Shown here in pieces: positions 26,299 through 33,949 of a stretch of 64,000 bases of DNA. Origin of the DNA: an uncultured Verrucomicrobiota bacterium (GTDB taxonomy: Bacteria > Verrucomicrobiota > Verrucomicrobiia > Limisphaerales > UBA9464); contig CAIVQH010000054.1 in assembly GCA_903907995.1 (NCBI GenBank), positions 62,001 to 126,000 of the forward strand. The letters run 5' to 3'. The position numbers were made by a program, and so were the translations under genes. The notes under the pieces are model-generated. The model saw only the letters and a list, made by a program, of their open reading frames with translations. It did no database searches and was not told the origin of the DNA. How positions within the stretch are numbered: the first letter of the stretch is position 1; each line of letters opens with the position of its first letter.

Positions 26299-27404
26299 GG
26301 TCGTTGCAGGTCCGGCTGACCCTGTGGTTCGCGGTGAGCTTTGTCTCCGTGGCCGCCGTGTTCGCCGGCCTGACCTATCATCACATCGAGCAGCAGCTGA
26401 GCCGGACCGCGTTTGAGCGGGAGCAGAACCTTAACCGCGACTGGGTCATCCGCGGCAGTGTGAGCGAGCAGGAGATCGACCAGATCATGACCACGATCGT
26501 GGGCAGCTCGCTGAAGTTCGTGCTGCCGCTCGTGTTCGCGCTGCTGCTGCTGGGCTACTGGCTCGCCCGCAAATCGCTGGTGCCGCTGGAAACGCTCAAC
26601 CGCCAGCTCGCCTCCGTCGGCCCGCGCAATCTCAGCCTGCGCGTCGGGCTGCCGGCCGCCGACAGCCAGTTTCGCGACCTCACCCAGCGCCTCAACGAGA
26701 TGCTGGGGCGCCTGGAACGGTCGTTCGGCGAGATGGGCGAATACGCCGCCAAAGTCGCGCACGAGCTGCGCACCCCGCTCACCATCCTGCGCCTCAAGGT
26801 GGAGCAGTCCGAGGGCCGCATCGCGCCGGACCTAGCCGAGGAGCTCCAGTCGGAACTGCACCGGCTGACGCATGTCGTCGAGCAGTCGCTGCTCATCGCC
26901 AAGGCCGAGCAGGGCCGCCTGACGGTCAGTGTGTCCCGGCTCGATCTGGCCGAAGTCGCCCGGGAGGTTGTGGAGGATTTCCGGCTGCTCGCGGAGGACG
27001 AAGGCCGTTCGCTGCGTCTGGAGGCCGGCCGGGAATGCTGGGCGCAGGCCGATCCGCGGTACGCGCGCCAGGCCTTGCATGCCTTGCTGACCAACGCGCT
27101 CGTACACGGCCAGGGAGAAATCGTGGTGCGGGTGCGTGGGCGCGGCGGTCGGGCGGGCCGGGCTGCCCAGGCCGGCCTGCTGCTGGCCAACGCCGTCCGC
27201 CGCGGACCCCGCCGGGGCGAGGCCAATCTCGGCCTGGGACTGCGGGTCGTGCGCGCCCTGGTCAGCCTGCAGCCGGGCAGCAGCCTGCGGCAGCACGCCG
27301 GCAGCCATTGGCATGCCTCACGGATCGAATGGCCGGCGACCACCCCGCCAGAAGCCGTCGCCCACAAGGCCACTGCGGGAAATGCGGGGCTCTTCCAAAT
27401 CTGA
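26295..27404 (+). CDS. Sensor histidine kinase with atypical ATPase domain
   Basis: 369 residues. Two N-terminal helices (about 8-27 and 74-92) flank a short periplasmic region of only about 45 residues. A HAMP-like segment follows, then the H-box AKVAHELRTPLTIL with H156. The CA domain is reduced: an N-box-like LLTNALVHG is present and a G2-like LGLGLRVVRAL is present, but I see no DxGxG (G1) box between them; instead there is an Arg/Gly-rich stretch. Start ATG 26295 has a good ribosome site (GGGAGGAG) and overlaps the regulator stop. Partner of the preceding regulator. Confidence 0.88.
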   Translation: MRSLQVRLTLWFAVSFVSVAAVFAGLTYHHIEQQLSRTAFEREQNLNRDWVIRGSVSEQEIDQIMTTIVGSSLKFVLPLVFALLLLGYWLARKSLVPLETLNRQLASVGPRNLSLRVGLPAADSQFRDLTQRLNEMLGRLERSFGEMGEYAAKVAHELRTPLTILRLKVEQSEGRIAPDLAEELQSELHRLTHVVEQSLLIAKAEQGRLTVSVSRLDLAEVAREVVEDFRLLAEDEGRSLRLEAGRECWAQADPRYARQALHALLTNALVHGQGEIVVRVRGRGGRAGRAAQAGLLLANAVRRGPRRGEANLGLGLRVVRALVSLQPGSSLRQHAGSHWHASRIEWPATTPPEAVAHKATAGNAGLFQI

Positions 27405-27541
27405 CCGGCTAAGGATTTTCTAACGGTTTGGCCCTCCGCCTTCTAAACCCTGTCCGCTAGTGGTTGGTTGTCACACGCGGCGTGACCGATGGAAGTTCAT
27501 AGGGCATCGGTGACGACGTGGACACTATGGGCGCAAACCTG
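27405..27541 (+). promoter_or_regulatory. Leader of the DUF3570/DUF4266 cluster with CTAA direct repeats
   Basis: CTAAG at 27409 and CTAAC at 27420 are spaced by 11 bp, one helical turn, the typical arrangement for OmpR/PhoB-type regulators binding as tandem dimers. Further on, TGTCACACGCGGCGTGACC near 27470-27488 is a short inverted repeat. Neither is proven; location directly after the two-component genes and before the cluster makes them good candidates. Confidence 0.4.
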
Positions 27542-28819
27542 ATGAAACAGTTTCGTGGGGAAAAGTGTGGAAATAGGGCCGCATTTACCCCTGCCGGGCC
27601 TCTCACGTGCCTGCTGGCGTTGCTGTTCCGCTGCGTGCAGCCGGCACGGGCGGAGGATACCGTCGCTTATCGGTACGAGGATTATCAGGAGGAGGCGGGC
27701 CGGGTGCGCGTCCACACGCAGACGGCCTATTTCGAGACCGACCTGAACCCGCGCGTCGCCGTAAAGGGCGAATTCGTGTACGATGCCATCTCCGGCGCGA
27801 CCCCGACCGGAGCGCCGGCCCCGGCCGGTGGCAACCAGGTGCCGCTCGTGGACCTCAAGGACACGCGCTATTCCGGCAACCTCAGCAGCGATCTCAAATG
27901 GGGCCGCACGACCACCACCCCGGGCTTCGCGTACAGCACCGAAAGCGACTACCAGTCGGTGGGCCTCTCGCTGAACGAGGCGATCGATTTCAACTCCCGC
28001 AACACCACCCTGAACCTCGGGGTGTCGCACAATTTTGACCACGTCAGCGGCTTCTTTCAGCCGGAGTTGCAGCGCAAGGACTCGACCGATTTCCTGGTCG
28101 GGGTGAACCAGCTGCTCGGGCCGCACACCTATGTCACGGCCAATCTGACGCTGGGCTATTCGGACGGTTATCTGACCGACCCTTACAAGGGGGCCACCTT
28201 CCTCTTCAACTACCCGGTCAGCTTCTACAATCCACCCGATTCGTTCACGGTCCCGGAGCAGCGGCCGGACCACAAGTTCCGGCAGGTCGCCCTCTTCGGC
28301 ATCACCCAGTACATCGACCCGCTGAATGCCAGCATCGAAGCCAGCTACCGCTTCCACCACGACAGCTGGGGGATCTTCTCGCACACCGTGGAGCTGTCGT
28401 GGCACCAGAAGCTGGGCAAGAAGCTGATGATCTCGCCGCTCTTCCGTTTCTACAACCAGTCGGCGGCCTCGTTCTACGCGCCCTCCTTTGTGGGTGATCC
28501 GGCCTTCCCCAACGGGGCGATCGGCTCGGTTCAGAGTGACGGGGCCAGCATCGTGTTCAACGATGACCCGAGCTTTCCGGGCACAGGCACCAGCACCTTC
28601 GCGGTGCCGGCGCATCCCACCTATTTCTCCGCCGATTACCGGCTTTCCCAGCTCAACTCCTTCACCTATGGCGTGACCGCCTCGTGGCGGGTGCATGAGC
28701 ACTTCAGCCTGGAAGCGGGCTACAAACGCTACGAGATGCACGGTCTCGATGGCATCACCTCCGCGAGCGCCTATCCCAAGGCGCACATCTTCACCGTGGG
28801 CTTTGGTTTATGGTTCTAA
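27542..28819 (+). CDS. DUF3570 outer-membrane protein, copy 1
   Basis: 425 residues from ATG 27542 (an ATG at 27527 is also in frame). A signal peptide ends near CVQPARAED. The rest is beta-strand rich and ends in aromatic GFGLWF, as in outer-membrane barrels. Motifs shared with copy 2 at 30860 include DAISGATPTGAP, TDPYKG, YRFHHDSWGIFSHT, QSAASFYAPSFVGDP, YFSADYRLS and YKRYEM. DUF3570 has no assigned function. Members sit beside TlpA-like thioredoxins and DUF4266 lipoproteins, as here. The downstream gene starts inside its last codons. Confidence 0.88.
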   Translation: MKQFRGEKCGNRAAFTPAGPLTCLLALLFRCVQPARAEDTVAYRYEDYQEEAGRVRVHTQTAYFETDLNPRVAVKGEFVYDAISGATPTGAPAPAGGNQVPLVDLKDTRYSGNLSSDLKWGRTTTTPGFAYSTESDYQSVGLSLNEAIDFNSRNTTLNLGVSHNFDHVSGFFQPELQRKDSTDFLVGVNQLLGPHTYVTANLTLGYSDGYLTDPYKGATFLFNYPVSFYNPPDSFTVPEQRPDHKFRQVALFGITQYIDPLNASIEASYRFHHDSWGIFSHTVELSWHQKLGKKLMISPLFRFYNQSAASFYAPSFVGDPAFPNGAIGSVQSDGASIVFNDDPSFPGTGTSTFAVPAHPTYFSADYRLSQLNSFTYGVTASWRVHEHFSLEAGYKRYEMHGLDGITSASAYPKAHIFTVGFGLWF

Positions 28820-29331
28820 ATTCACTGGCAACCCTGCCCCGCCGGATGGCGACGGCCCTGGCCACCTTCGCCGCCCTCCTCGGCACCATGGCCGCGCTGG
28901 CCGGGACACCGAAGGCGGGCGAGGCGTTCCCCAATCTGGCCGACTACAGCCTCGAAGGCGCCGTACCCGATCTGGCCGGCAAGGTGGTGATCGTGGACTT
29001 CTGGGCCTCCTGGTGTGGCCCCTGCAAGGAATCGTTCCCGACCTTCAAGGAACTGCAGGAGAAATATGGCAGCCAGGGGCTGGTCGTCGTCGCCATCAGC
29101 GTGGATGAGGACAAAGGGGCCATGGACATGTTCCTCAAGAAGCACCCGGTCCCCTTTGCCGTGATGCGCGACGCCAAGCAGAAGCTGGCCGAGCGGCTCG
29201 ACCTGCCCACCGTGCCGGTGACCTTCATCCTGGATCGCACCGGCAAGATCCACCAGATGCACAAGAGCTACGAGGGCGACAGCACCCGCAAGGAGTTTAT
29301 CGCCATCGTGGAAAAACTGCTCAAGCCCTAG
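28810..29331 (+). CDS. TlpA/ResA-like thioredoxin, copy 1
   Basis: 173 residues. Signal or anchor at 1-31 (RRMATALATFAALLGTMAAL). Thioredoxin fold with VVIVDFWASWCGPCKESFPT, active-site C69 and C72, then FAVMRDAKQKLAERLDLPTV, cis-Pro in VPVTFILDRTGKI. Such proteins reduce disulfides or transfer electrons to specific partners in the periplasm, for example in cytochrome c or metal-centre assembly. ATG 28810 overlaps the DUF3570 stop by 10 bp; the same junction is found in copy 2, which supports this start. The next gene, DUF4266, starts 4 bp after its stop. Confidence 0.92.
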   Translation: MVLNSLATLPRRMATALATFAALLGTMAALAGTPKAGEAFPNLADYSLEGAVPDLAGKVVIVDFWASWCGPCKESFPTFKELQEKYGSQGLVVVAISVDEDKGAMDMFLKKHPVPFAVMRDAKQKLAERLDLPTVPVTFILDRTGKIHQMHKSYEGDSTRKEFIAIVEKLLKP

Positions 29332-29335
29332 CGCC

Positions 29336-29551
29336 ATGAAAACCCGCCTGTTCCTTCTCTGCCTCGTGGCCGCCCCGTTGCTGACCGGCTGCCAGAACGT
29401 GAAGCCGTGGCAGCGCGCCATGCTGGCCGATCCCGTGATGCGGGCCGACCGCGATCCCGCCGGCCAGGCCCTGGCCGAGCACGTCTATTTCAGCCGTGAG
29501 GCCGCCAGCGGCGGCCGGGGCGTGGGCGGCGGCGGGTGCGGCTGCAACTGA
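29336..29551 (+). CDS. DUF4266 small lipoprotein, copy 1
   Basis: 71 residues. Lipobox LLTGC (lipidated C19), then VKPWQRAMLADPVMRADRDP, YFSREAASGGRG and the C-terminal VGGGGCGCN. The second copy at 32622 has the same length, the same PWQR and SREA motifs and an identical last nine residues. The DUF4266 family is defined by this layout; its function is unknown. The CxC pair at the extreme C-terminus suggests metal binding, a redox role or modification. It follows a thioredoxin gene by 4 bp. Confidence 0.92.
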   Translation: MKTRLFLLCLVAAPLLTGCQNVKPWQRAMLADPVMRADRDPAGQALAEHVYFSREAASGGRGVGGGGCGCN

Positions 29552-29597
29552 GTTTTAGCGCAGTTCGTTCCGATGCAAATCCGATCCATCTGAAAAA

Positions 29598-30806
29598 ATG
29601 CACTCCCGTCTGTCGCGCTTGCCTGCGCTGTTCCTGTCCGCGTTCCTCCAACTGGCCCCGCTCCTGCGGGTGGCCTCGACCGAAGCCACCGCGGTCGCCT
29701 CCCCGCTGGTGGCCGTATTGCGCTGGCTCGCCGGCGCGACGGCGGTGGCCGGCAGTTTTCACGCCGTTTCCGCCGCCACCGGCCTGACTTTCACCGGTGC
29801 CAATACCGGCACCAACGGGGTAGTCTTCGCCGGCGCCCGGGCATCCATCGTCAGCGGACGTTACGGCGCCGCGCTGTCGTACAGGGCCACCGCCCTGCCC
29901 CCGGGAATCACCCTCAGCAACCAGGGAGCCTTCAGCGGCAGGCCGACCAAGTCCGGCATCTACAAGACCATTGTCACCGGTATTGGGGGAGGCGGCGAAT
30001 ACACTGCCCCCGCCATCACTTTCACCATATTCGATCCCCCACCCGTGGCGCCTGTCATCACGCAACCGCCCGCTCCCCTGACCGTGACGGAGGGTCAGCC
30101 CGCCAGCTTTTCCGTGACCGCGACGGGCACTCCGGCCCCCACCTTCCAGTGGCTGTTCAAAAATGCTCCGATCCAGGGGGCCATCAGCGCGCAGTTCCAG
30201 ATCGCCAAGACCACGCTGGGCAGCGATGGGAATTACGCTGTCATTGCGTTGAATTCCGCCGGCTCCGTGACCAGCGCGCCCGTTGCCTTGACCATCATTC
30301 CCGCCGCGAAGCCGGTGGCGATCACCAATCAGCCGCTCGGTCTCACCGTGAAAGAGGGTGGCACCGCCGCGTTCAACGTCGGCGTAACGGGCACCGCCCC
30401 CATCACGTACCAGTGGACATTCAATACCGCGACGCTGCTCAACGAGACCAATGCAACGCTGACCCTCAGCAATGTGTCCACCAATCAGGCCGGCACTTAT
30501 CAGGTCAGGGTGGCCAACTCCGTCACCAATCTCCTGAGCGACGCCGTCACGCTCACGGTGACACCGCGCCCGGTGGTGGGGCCATTCGGTCTGGGCCAGC
30601 CCGGCGTGCAGGCGGGCCTGCTCAGCTTTTCTTTCCCGGTCGTGGCGGGTGTGGCTTACGAGGTTGAGTATCGTGACTCGCTGGGGTTGGCCAACTGGTC
30701 CGTGCTGACAAACGTGGCGCCCCCCGCTGCGGCCGGGACTGCGACTGTCACCGACACGGTGGGTGCCGGGCCACGGTTCTACCACGTCACCGCGACGCCC
30801 CAGTAA
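29598..30806 (+). CDS. Exported Ig-like repeat protein of the DUF3570 cluster, copy 1
   Basis: 402 residues. A signal-like segment (LPALFLSAFLQLAPLLRVAS) is followed by a second hydrophobic stretch with VAVLRWLAGATAVAGSFHAV, a motif also found in copy 2 at 33949. Then a putative Ig domain (LSYRATALPPGITLSNQGAF, GRPTKSGIYKTIVTG) and two Ig-like domains (PPAPLTVTEGQPASFSVTAT and QPLGLTVKEGGTAAFNVGVT, each ending in GxYxVxxxNSxG-type strands). The C-terminal part is a SPxF-like domain. It is probably cell-surface or periplasmic. Gap to DUF4266 is 46 bp. Confidence 0.82.
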   Translation: MHSRLSRLPALFLSAFLQLAPLLRVASTEATAVASPLVAVLRWLAGATAVAGSFHAVSAATGLTFTGANTGTNGVVFAGARASIVSGRYGAALSYRATALPPGITLSNQGAFSGRPTKSGIYKTIVTGIGGGGEYTAPAITFTIFDPPPVAPVITQPPAPLTVTEGQPASFSVTATGTPAPTFQWLFKNAPIQGAISAQFQIAKTTLGSDGNYAVIALNSAGSVTSAPVALTIIPAAKPVAITNQPLGLTVKEGGTAAFNVGVTGTAPITYQWTFNTATLLNETNATLTLSNVSTNQAGTYQVRVANSVTNLLSDAVTLTVTPRPVVGPFGLGQPGVQAGLLSFSFPVVAGVAYEVEYRDSLGLANWSVLTNVAPPAAAGTATVTDTVGAGPRFYHVTATPQ

Positions 30807-30859
30807 TTCCGGCCTAGCCAGTCGGCGGAAGCGGGGGCAAGCTCCCACTTAAGCACGAC

Positions 30860-32041
30860 GTGAACCGCTCCGCCCTCCAGTTCAAAGGCTTCCGCCCGCC
30901 GGCACGCCCGCCGGCGCTGGCCAGCCTGCTCGGTGTCTGGCTGGCGCTGGCGGGAGTGCTCCGGCTGCGCGCGGAGAACCACGCCGATTACAAATACGAG
31001 TTCTACCATGAGGACGGAGATCGTACCCACGTCGCCACGCAGACGGTGCTGGCCGAGGCCGACCTGGCCGAATGGCTTCACGCCAAGGCCGATTTCGTTT
31101 ACGACAGCATCTCCGGCGCGACGCCCACCGGCGCTCCGCCACCGGCCGGAAGCACCGAGGTTCCTACCAAGGACCTTTACGACACCCGCACGGCCGGCCA
31201 CCTGGAGCTCGGTTTCATCCAGGGCCGCCACACGATTACGCCCTCCATCGCCTACAGCACCGAGCACGATTACGAATCCATCACGCCCGGTTTGCACTAC
31301 TCCGTCGATTTCAACCGCCGGAACACCACCCTGCTCTTCGGCATTTCGCATAATTTCGACCGCGTCACCGGCGACTTCCTCGGCACCCAGTGGCGCTCCA
31401 AGGCGAGCACGGATTTCGTCCTCGGTGTCACGCAGGTGCTCTCGCCCACGACCCTGATCTCGGCGAACCTCTCCTTCGGCACGGCTTCCGGGTACCTCTC
31501 AGACCCCTACAAAGGGGTGCGTTTCGACGGATATCCCGATCCGGACACGCTGTTCGGCGACCGGCGGCCTGGGCATCGCACCAAGCAGGTGGTGCAGGTG
31601 ACGCTCAACCAGTTCTTCGAGCCTCTGAACGGCAGTGCCGAGACGGACTACCGGTTCTACCACGATTCATTCGGCATTTTCAGCCACACCGCCACGCTGA
31701 CGTGGCTGCAAAATGTCGGCCGTCGCGTGGTGGTTGCCCCCATCGTGCGCTATTACCGCCAGTCGGCGGCCCGTTTCTATGCGCCGAGGTTTGCCGGCGA
31801 TCCGTCCTTCCCGCAGGCGTTTCCGGATGTGGTGATTCCGCAGTTCTACTCGGCCGACTACCGGCTGAGCGAGCTGCACACGTGGACGCTGGGCGTGAGC
31901 GTGACGACCAAGGTGACCCGCTGGCTGTCGCTCGATATGGCCTACAAGCGCTACGAAATGTTCGGCGATGACAAGGTGACTGCCGCGAGTAACTTTCCCC
32001 AGGCTGACATCTATACCCTGGGAATCCGCGCATGGTTCTGA
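30860..32041 (+). CDS. DUF3570 outer-membrane protein, copy 2
   Basis: 393 residues from GTG 30860 (no ATG fits). Signal peptide LLGVWLALAGVLRLRAEN. The barrel motifs follow copy 1 closely: DSISGATPTGAPPPAGS, SDPYKGVRF, YRFYHDSFGIFSHTATL, QSAARFYAPRFAGDPSFP, FYSADYRLSELHTWTLGV, YKRYEMFGDDKVT and a C-terminal IRAWF. It is about 32 residues shorter, mostly from a loop missing before YSADYR. It begins 53 bp after the first Ig-like gene. Tandem duplication, rather than independent acquisition, is likely given the identical gene order downstream. Confidence 0.88.
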   Translation: MNRSALQFKGFRPPARPPALASLLGVWLALAGVLRLRAENHADYKYEFYHEDGDRTHVATQTVLAEADLAEWLHAKADFVYDSISGATPTGAPPPAGSTEVPTKDLYDTRTAGHLELGFIQGRHTITPSIAYSTEHDYESITPGLHYSVDFNRRNTTLLFGISHNFDRVTGDFLGTQWRSKASTDFVLGVTQVLSPTTLISANLSFGTASGYLSDPYKGVRFDGYPDPDTLFGDRRPGHRTKQVVQVTLNQFFEPLNGSAETDYRFYHDSFGIFSHTATLTWLQNVGRRVVVAPIVRYYRQSAARFYAPRFAGDPSFPQAFPDVVIPQFYSADYRLSELHTWTLGVSVTTKVTRWLSLDMAYKRYEMFGDDKVTAASNFPQADIYTLGIRAWF

Positions 32042-32625
32042 ACCGGTCATCTGACCTCCTGGCCCGCCCACTGGACCGCCGCACGGCATTGGCTGTGCTG
32101 GCCGGCCTGTGGTGCCTGCCCTTGACCGCACAGATCGGTTCGGACACGGCAGCCGACACAACCGGCGGCGCAGTGGAACTCAAACCCGGGGATCCATTTC
32201 CCGACCTCACCCAGTTTCCCCTGGAAGGCAAGCTGCCCGAGGATCTGAAGGGACAGGTTCGGGTGGTGGATTTCTGGGCCTCCTGGTGCGCCCCCTGCAA
32301 GGACACCTTCCCCGCCATGGAGGAGCTGTACGTGCGCTTCCAAAAGCAGGGACTCGTGATCCTCGCCATCAACGTGGACAAAAGCCGGACGGCGATGACG
32401 GAATTCCTCAAGGATCACCCGGTGACCTTCACGGTGCTGCGTGACAGCCGGAAGGAACTCGTCTCCAAACTCCGCCTGCCCTCGCTTCCCAGCACCTTCA
32501 TCCTCGACCGCGAGGGCCGCGTTCACTCCGCCTGCAAGGGGTTCCGCAACGCCGAAAGCCGTCGCAAGGCGGTGAAAGAGATCGAGGAGTTGCTGAAGGC
32601 TCCCAGCCCGGCCGCCAAGCCATGA
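32032..32625 (+). CDS. TlpA/ResA-like thioredoxin, copy 2
   Basis: 197 residues. N-terminal signal (DRRTALAVLAGLWCLPLTAQ). The active site is VVDFWASWCAPCKDTFPAME with C86 and C89; WCAPC replaces WCGPC of copy 1. Then LAINVDKSRTAMTEFLKDHP, FTVLRDSRKELVSKLRLPSL and cis-Pro in LPSTFILDREGRV. ATG 32032 lies within the last codons of the DUF3570 gene, the same overlap as in copy 1. The stop overlaps the DUF4266 start by 4 bp. Same proposed role: specific periplasmic reductant or electron donor. Confidence 0.92.
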   Translation: MVLNRSSDLLARPLDRRTALAVLAGLWCLPLTAQIGSDTAADTTGGAVELKPGDPFPDLTQFPLEGKLPEDLKGQVRVVDFWASWCAPCKDTFPAMEELYVRFQKQGLVILAINVDKSRTAMTEFLKDHPVTFTVLRDSRKELVSKLRLPSLPSTFILDREGRVHSACKGFRNAESRRKAVKEIEELLKAPSPAAKP

Positions 32626-32837
32626 AATCCTTCACCCGCATTCTCCTTCTGGTGGGTCCGCTGCTGCTGGCGGGCTGCGCCGGCGTCGAACCCTGGCAGC
32701 GGGAAAACCTCGCCAGCTATGTGATGAGGCCGGACCGCGACCCTGCCGCCACCCGGCTCGGGGACCACATGTGGACCTCCCGCGAGGCCGCCAACGGCGG
32801 TGGCCGCGTGGGTGGCGGGGGCTGTGGCTGCAACTGA
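32622..32837 (+). CDS. DUF4266 small lipoprotein, copy 2
   Basis: 71 residues. Lipobox LLAGC, then VEPWQRENLASYVMRPDRDP, TSREAANGGGR and C-terminal VGGGGCGCN. Compared with copy 1, the middle has diverged (HMWTSREA versus HVYFSREA) while the C-terminal nine residues are unchanged, which points to selection on the tail. It overlaps the TlpA stop by 4 bp and is followed after 8 bp by the DsbD-like gene. Confidence 0.92.
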   Translation: MKSFTRILLLVGPLLLAGCAGVEPWQRENLASYVMRPDRDPAATRLGDHMWTSREAANGGGRVGGGGCGCN

Positions 32838-32845
32838 TTCCGCGC

Positions 32846-33949
32846 ATGCTCCGCCGGCTCCCATTTATGCTGCTCGCGCTGCTGGGATTGCTCGCCAGCT
32901 GGGCAGTCCATGCCGGCGGTCTGAGCCCGTTCCGGGTCCTGCCTTCGCTGGTCACCAACGGCAACGGTTGGGAGCTGTCGGTGGGATTCGATTTTCCGCC
33001 CCGTTGCTATCTCTATGCCGACCGGCTGGCCTTCAGCATCGAAGGTTTGCCGGGTTCCCCGGATTTCCAGCTGCCCCCGCCTTCCCCACCCGGCGGAGGG
33101 GAGCAGCAGCCCCAGTTCCGGCAAAAGTTCACCGCGTTGAGCTGTCAGACTGGCCGCCCGCCTGCCTCCGTGGTGCTGGCGGTGTATCTGCACGGCTGCG
33201 ACCCGGACAACTGCTACTTCCCCGAAGTGCGGCGCTTCCGGCTTTCACCGGATTTCGCCGCGCTGGAACTGCCACCCGATCTCGTCGCCCCGGGACCGCC
33301 CGAACCCGCCCGTTGGCGGTTGCTGGCGGACGGCTTCAACGTGCTGACCCGCAATGGTTTCACCGATGAGCAGGATTTTCTGCGCTTTCTCCACGAGGCG
33401 GGTGTGGCCACCGCGCGGCCGGCCCACGCCGCAGTTCCCTGGTGGCTCGTCGGCGGCATTGCGGCGGCGACTGTAAGCTGGACTGCCTTGGGCCGCGGCA
33501 AAACCCGATGGAGGTCGGCAGCCCTGATCTTGGTGGCCCTGATCGCTGTCGGTGTTCCGGCGTCTCGGCGTTCGTCCGGCGACGAAGGAGGCGTTGGCCG
33601 CCCGGTCGTGTTGAATCTTGGCGCCAATAGCATGGCCGAGGACGATCTGGCGGACTTGCTGAGCCAGGCGTTGCACGATGGTGCCCCCGTGATGCTTGCC
33701 CTACAGCCTACGGCCGCTGACCCGTCCTTAGCAAAACCGGATGTATTCCCTCGCACGCGCGGCAATCTGGGCGGAGTGCAGCAGGTTCGCCTGCAGCTCC
33801 CGGACACTGCGGATCCCCGGGCCCGGGAGCTTTGCCAGTATTTTGCCATCTCCCGCCCGCCGGTCTTTGCGCTGCTCATACCGCGCAATCATTCCCGACC
33901 GAGTATGGCCCTGAACTTGCACGCGACTGAGCAGTGCGCCGTCCCGTGA
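32846..33949 (+). CDS. DsbD-alpha-like protein with two membrane helices and a degenerate thioredoxin-like end
   Basis: 367 residues. Signal LLALLGLLASWAVHA. Residues 30-145 resemble the N-terminal domain of DsbD: WELSVGFDFPPRCYLYADRL and YLHGCDPDNCYFPEVRRF, where the two Cys of GCDPDNCY match the DsbD alpha pair. Next is a linker, then two helices (WWLVGGIAAATVSWTAL and ALILVALIAVGVPAS). The C-terminal domain has a thioredoxin-like layout with a cis-Pro-like ISRPPVFALLIP but no CxxC. DsbD normally has eight helices; those are missing. It is found only in the second copy of the cluster. Confidence 0.72.
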   Translation: MLRRLPFMLLALLGLLASWAVHAGGLSPFRVLPSLVTNGNGWELSVGFDFPPRCYLYADRLAFSIEGLPGSPDFQLPPPSPPGGGEQQPQFRQKFTALSCQTGRPPASVVLAVYLHGCDPDNCYFPEVRRFRLSPDFAALELPPDLVAPGPPEPARWRLLADGFNVLTRNGFTDEQDFLRFLHEAGVATARPAHAAVPWWLVGGIAAATVSWTALGRGKTRWRSAALILVALIAVGVPASRRSSGDEGGVGRPVVLNLGANSMAEDDLADLLSQALHDGAPVMLALQPTAADPSLAKPDVFPRTRGNLGGVQQVRLQLPDTADPRARELCQYFAISRPPVFALLIPRNHSRPSMALNLHATEQCAVP

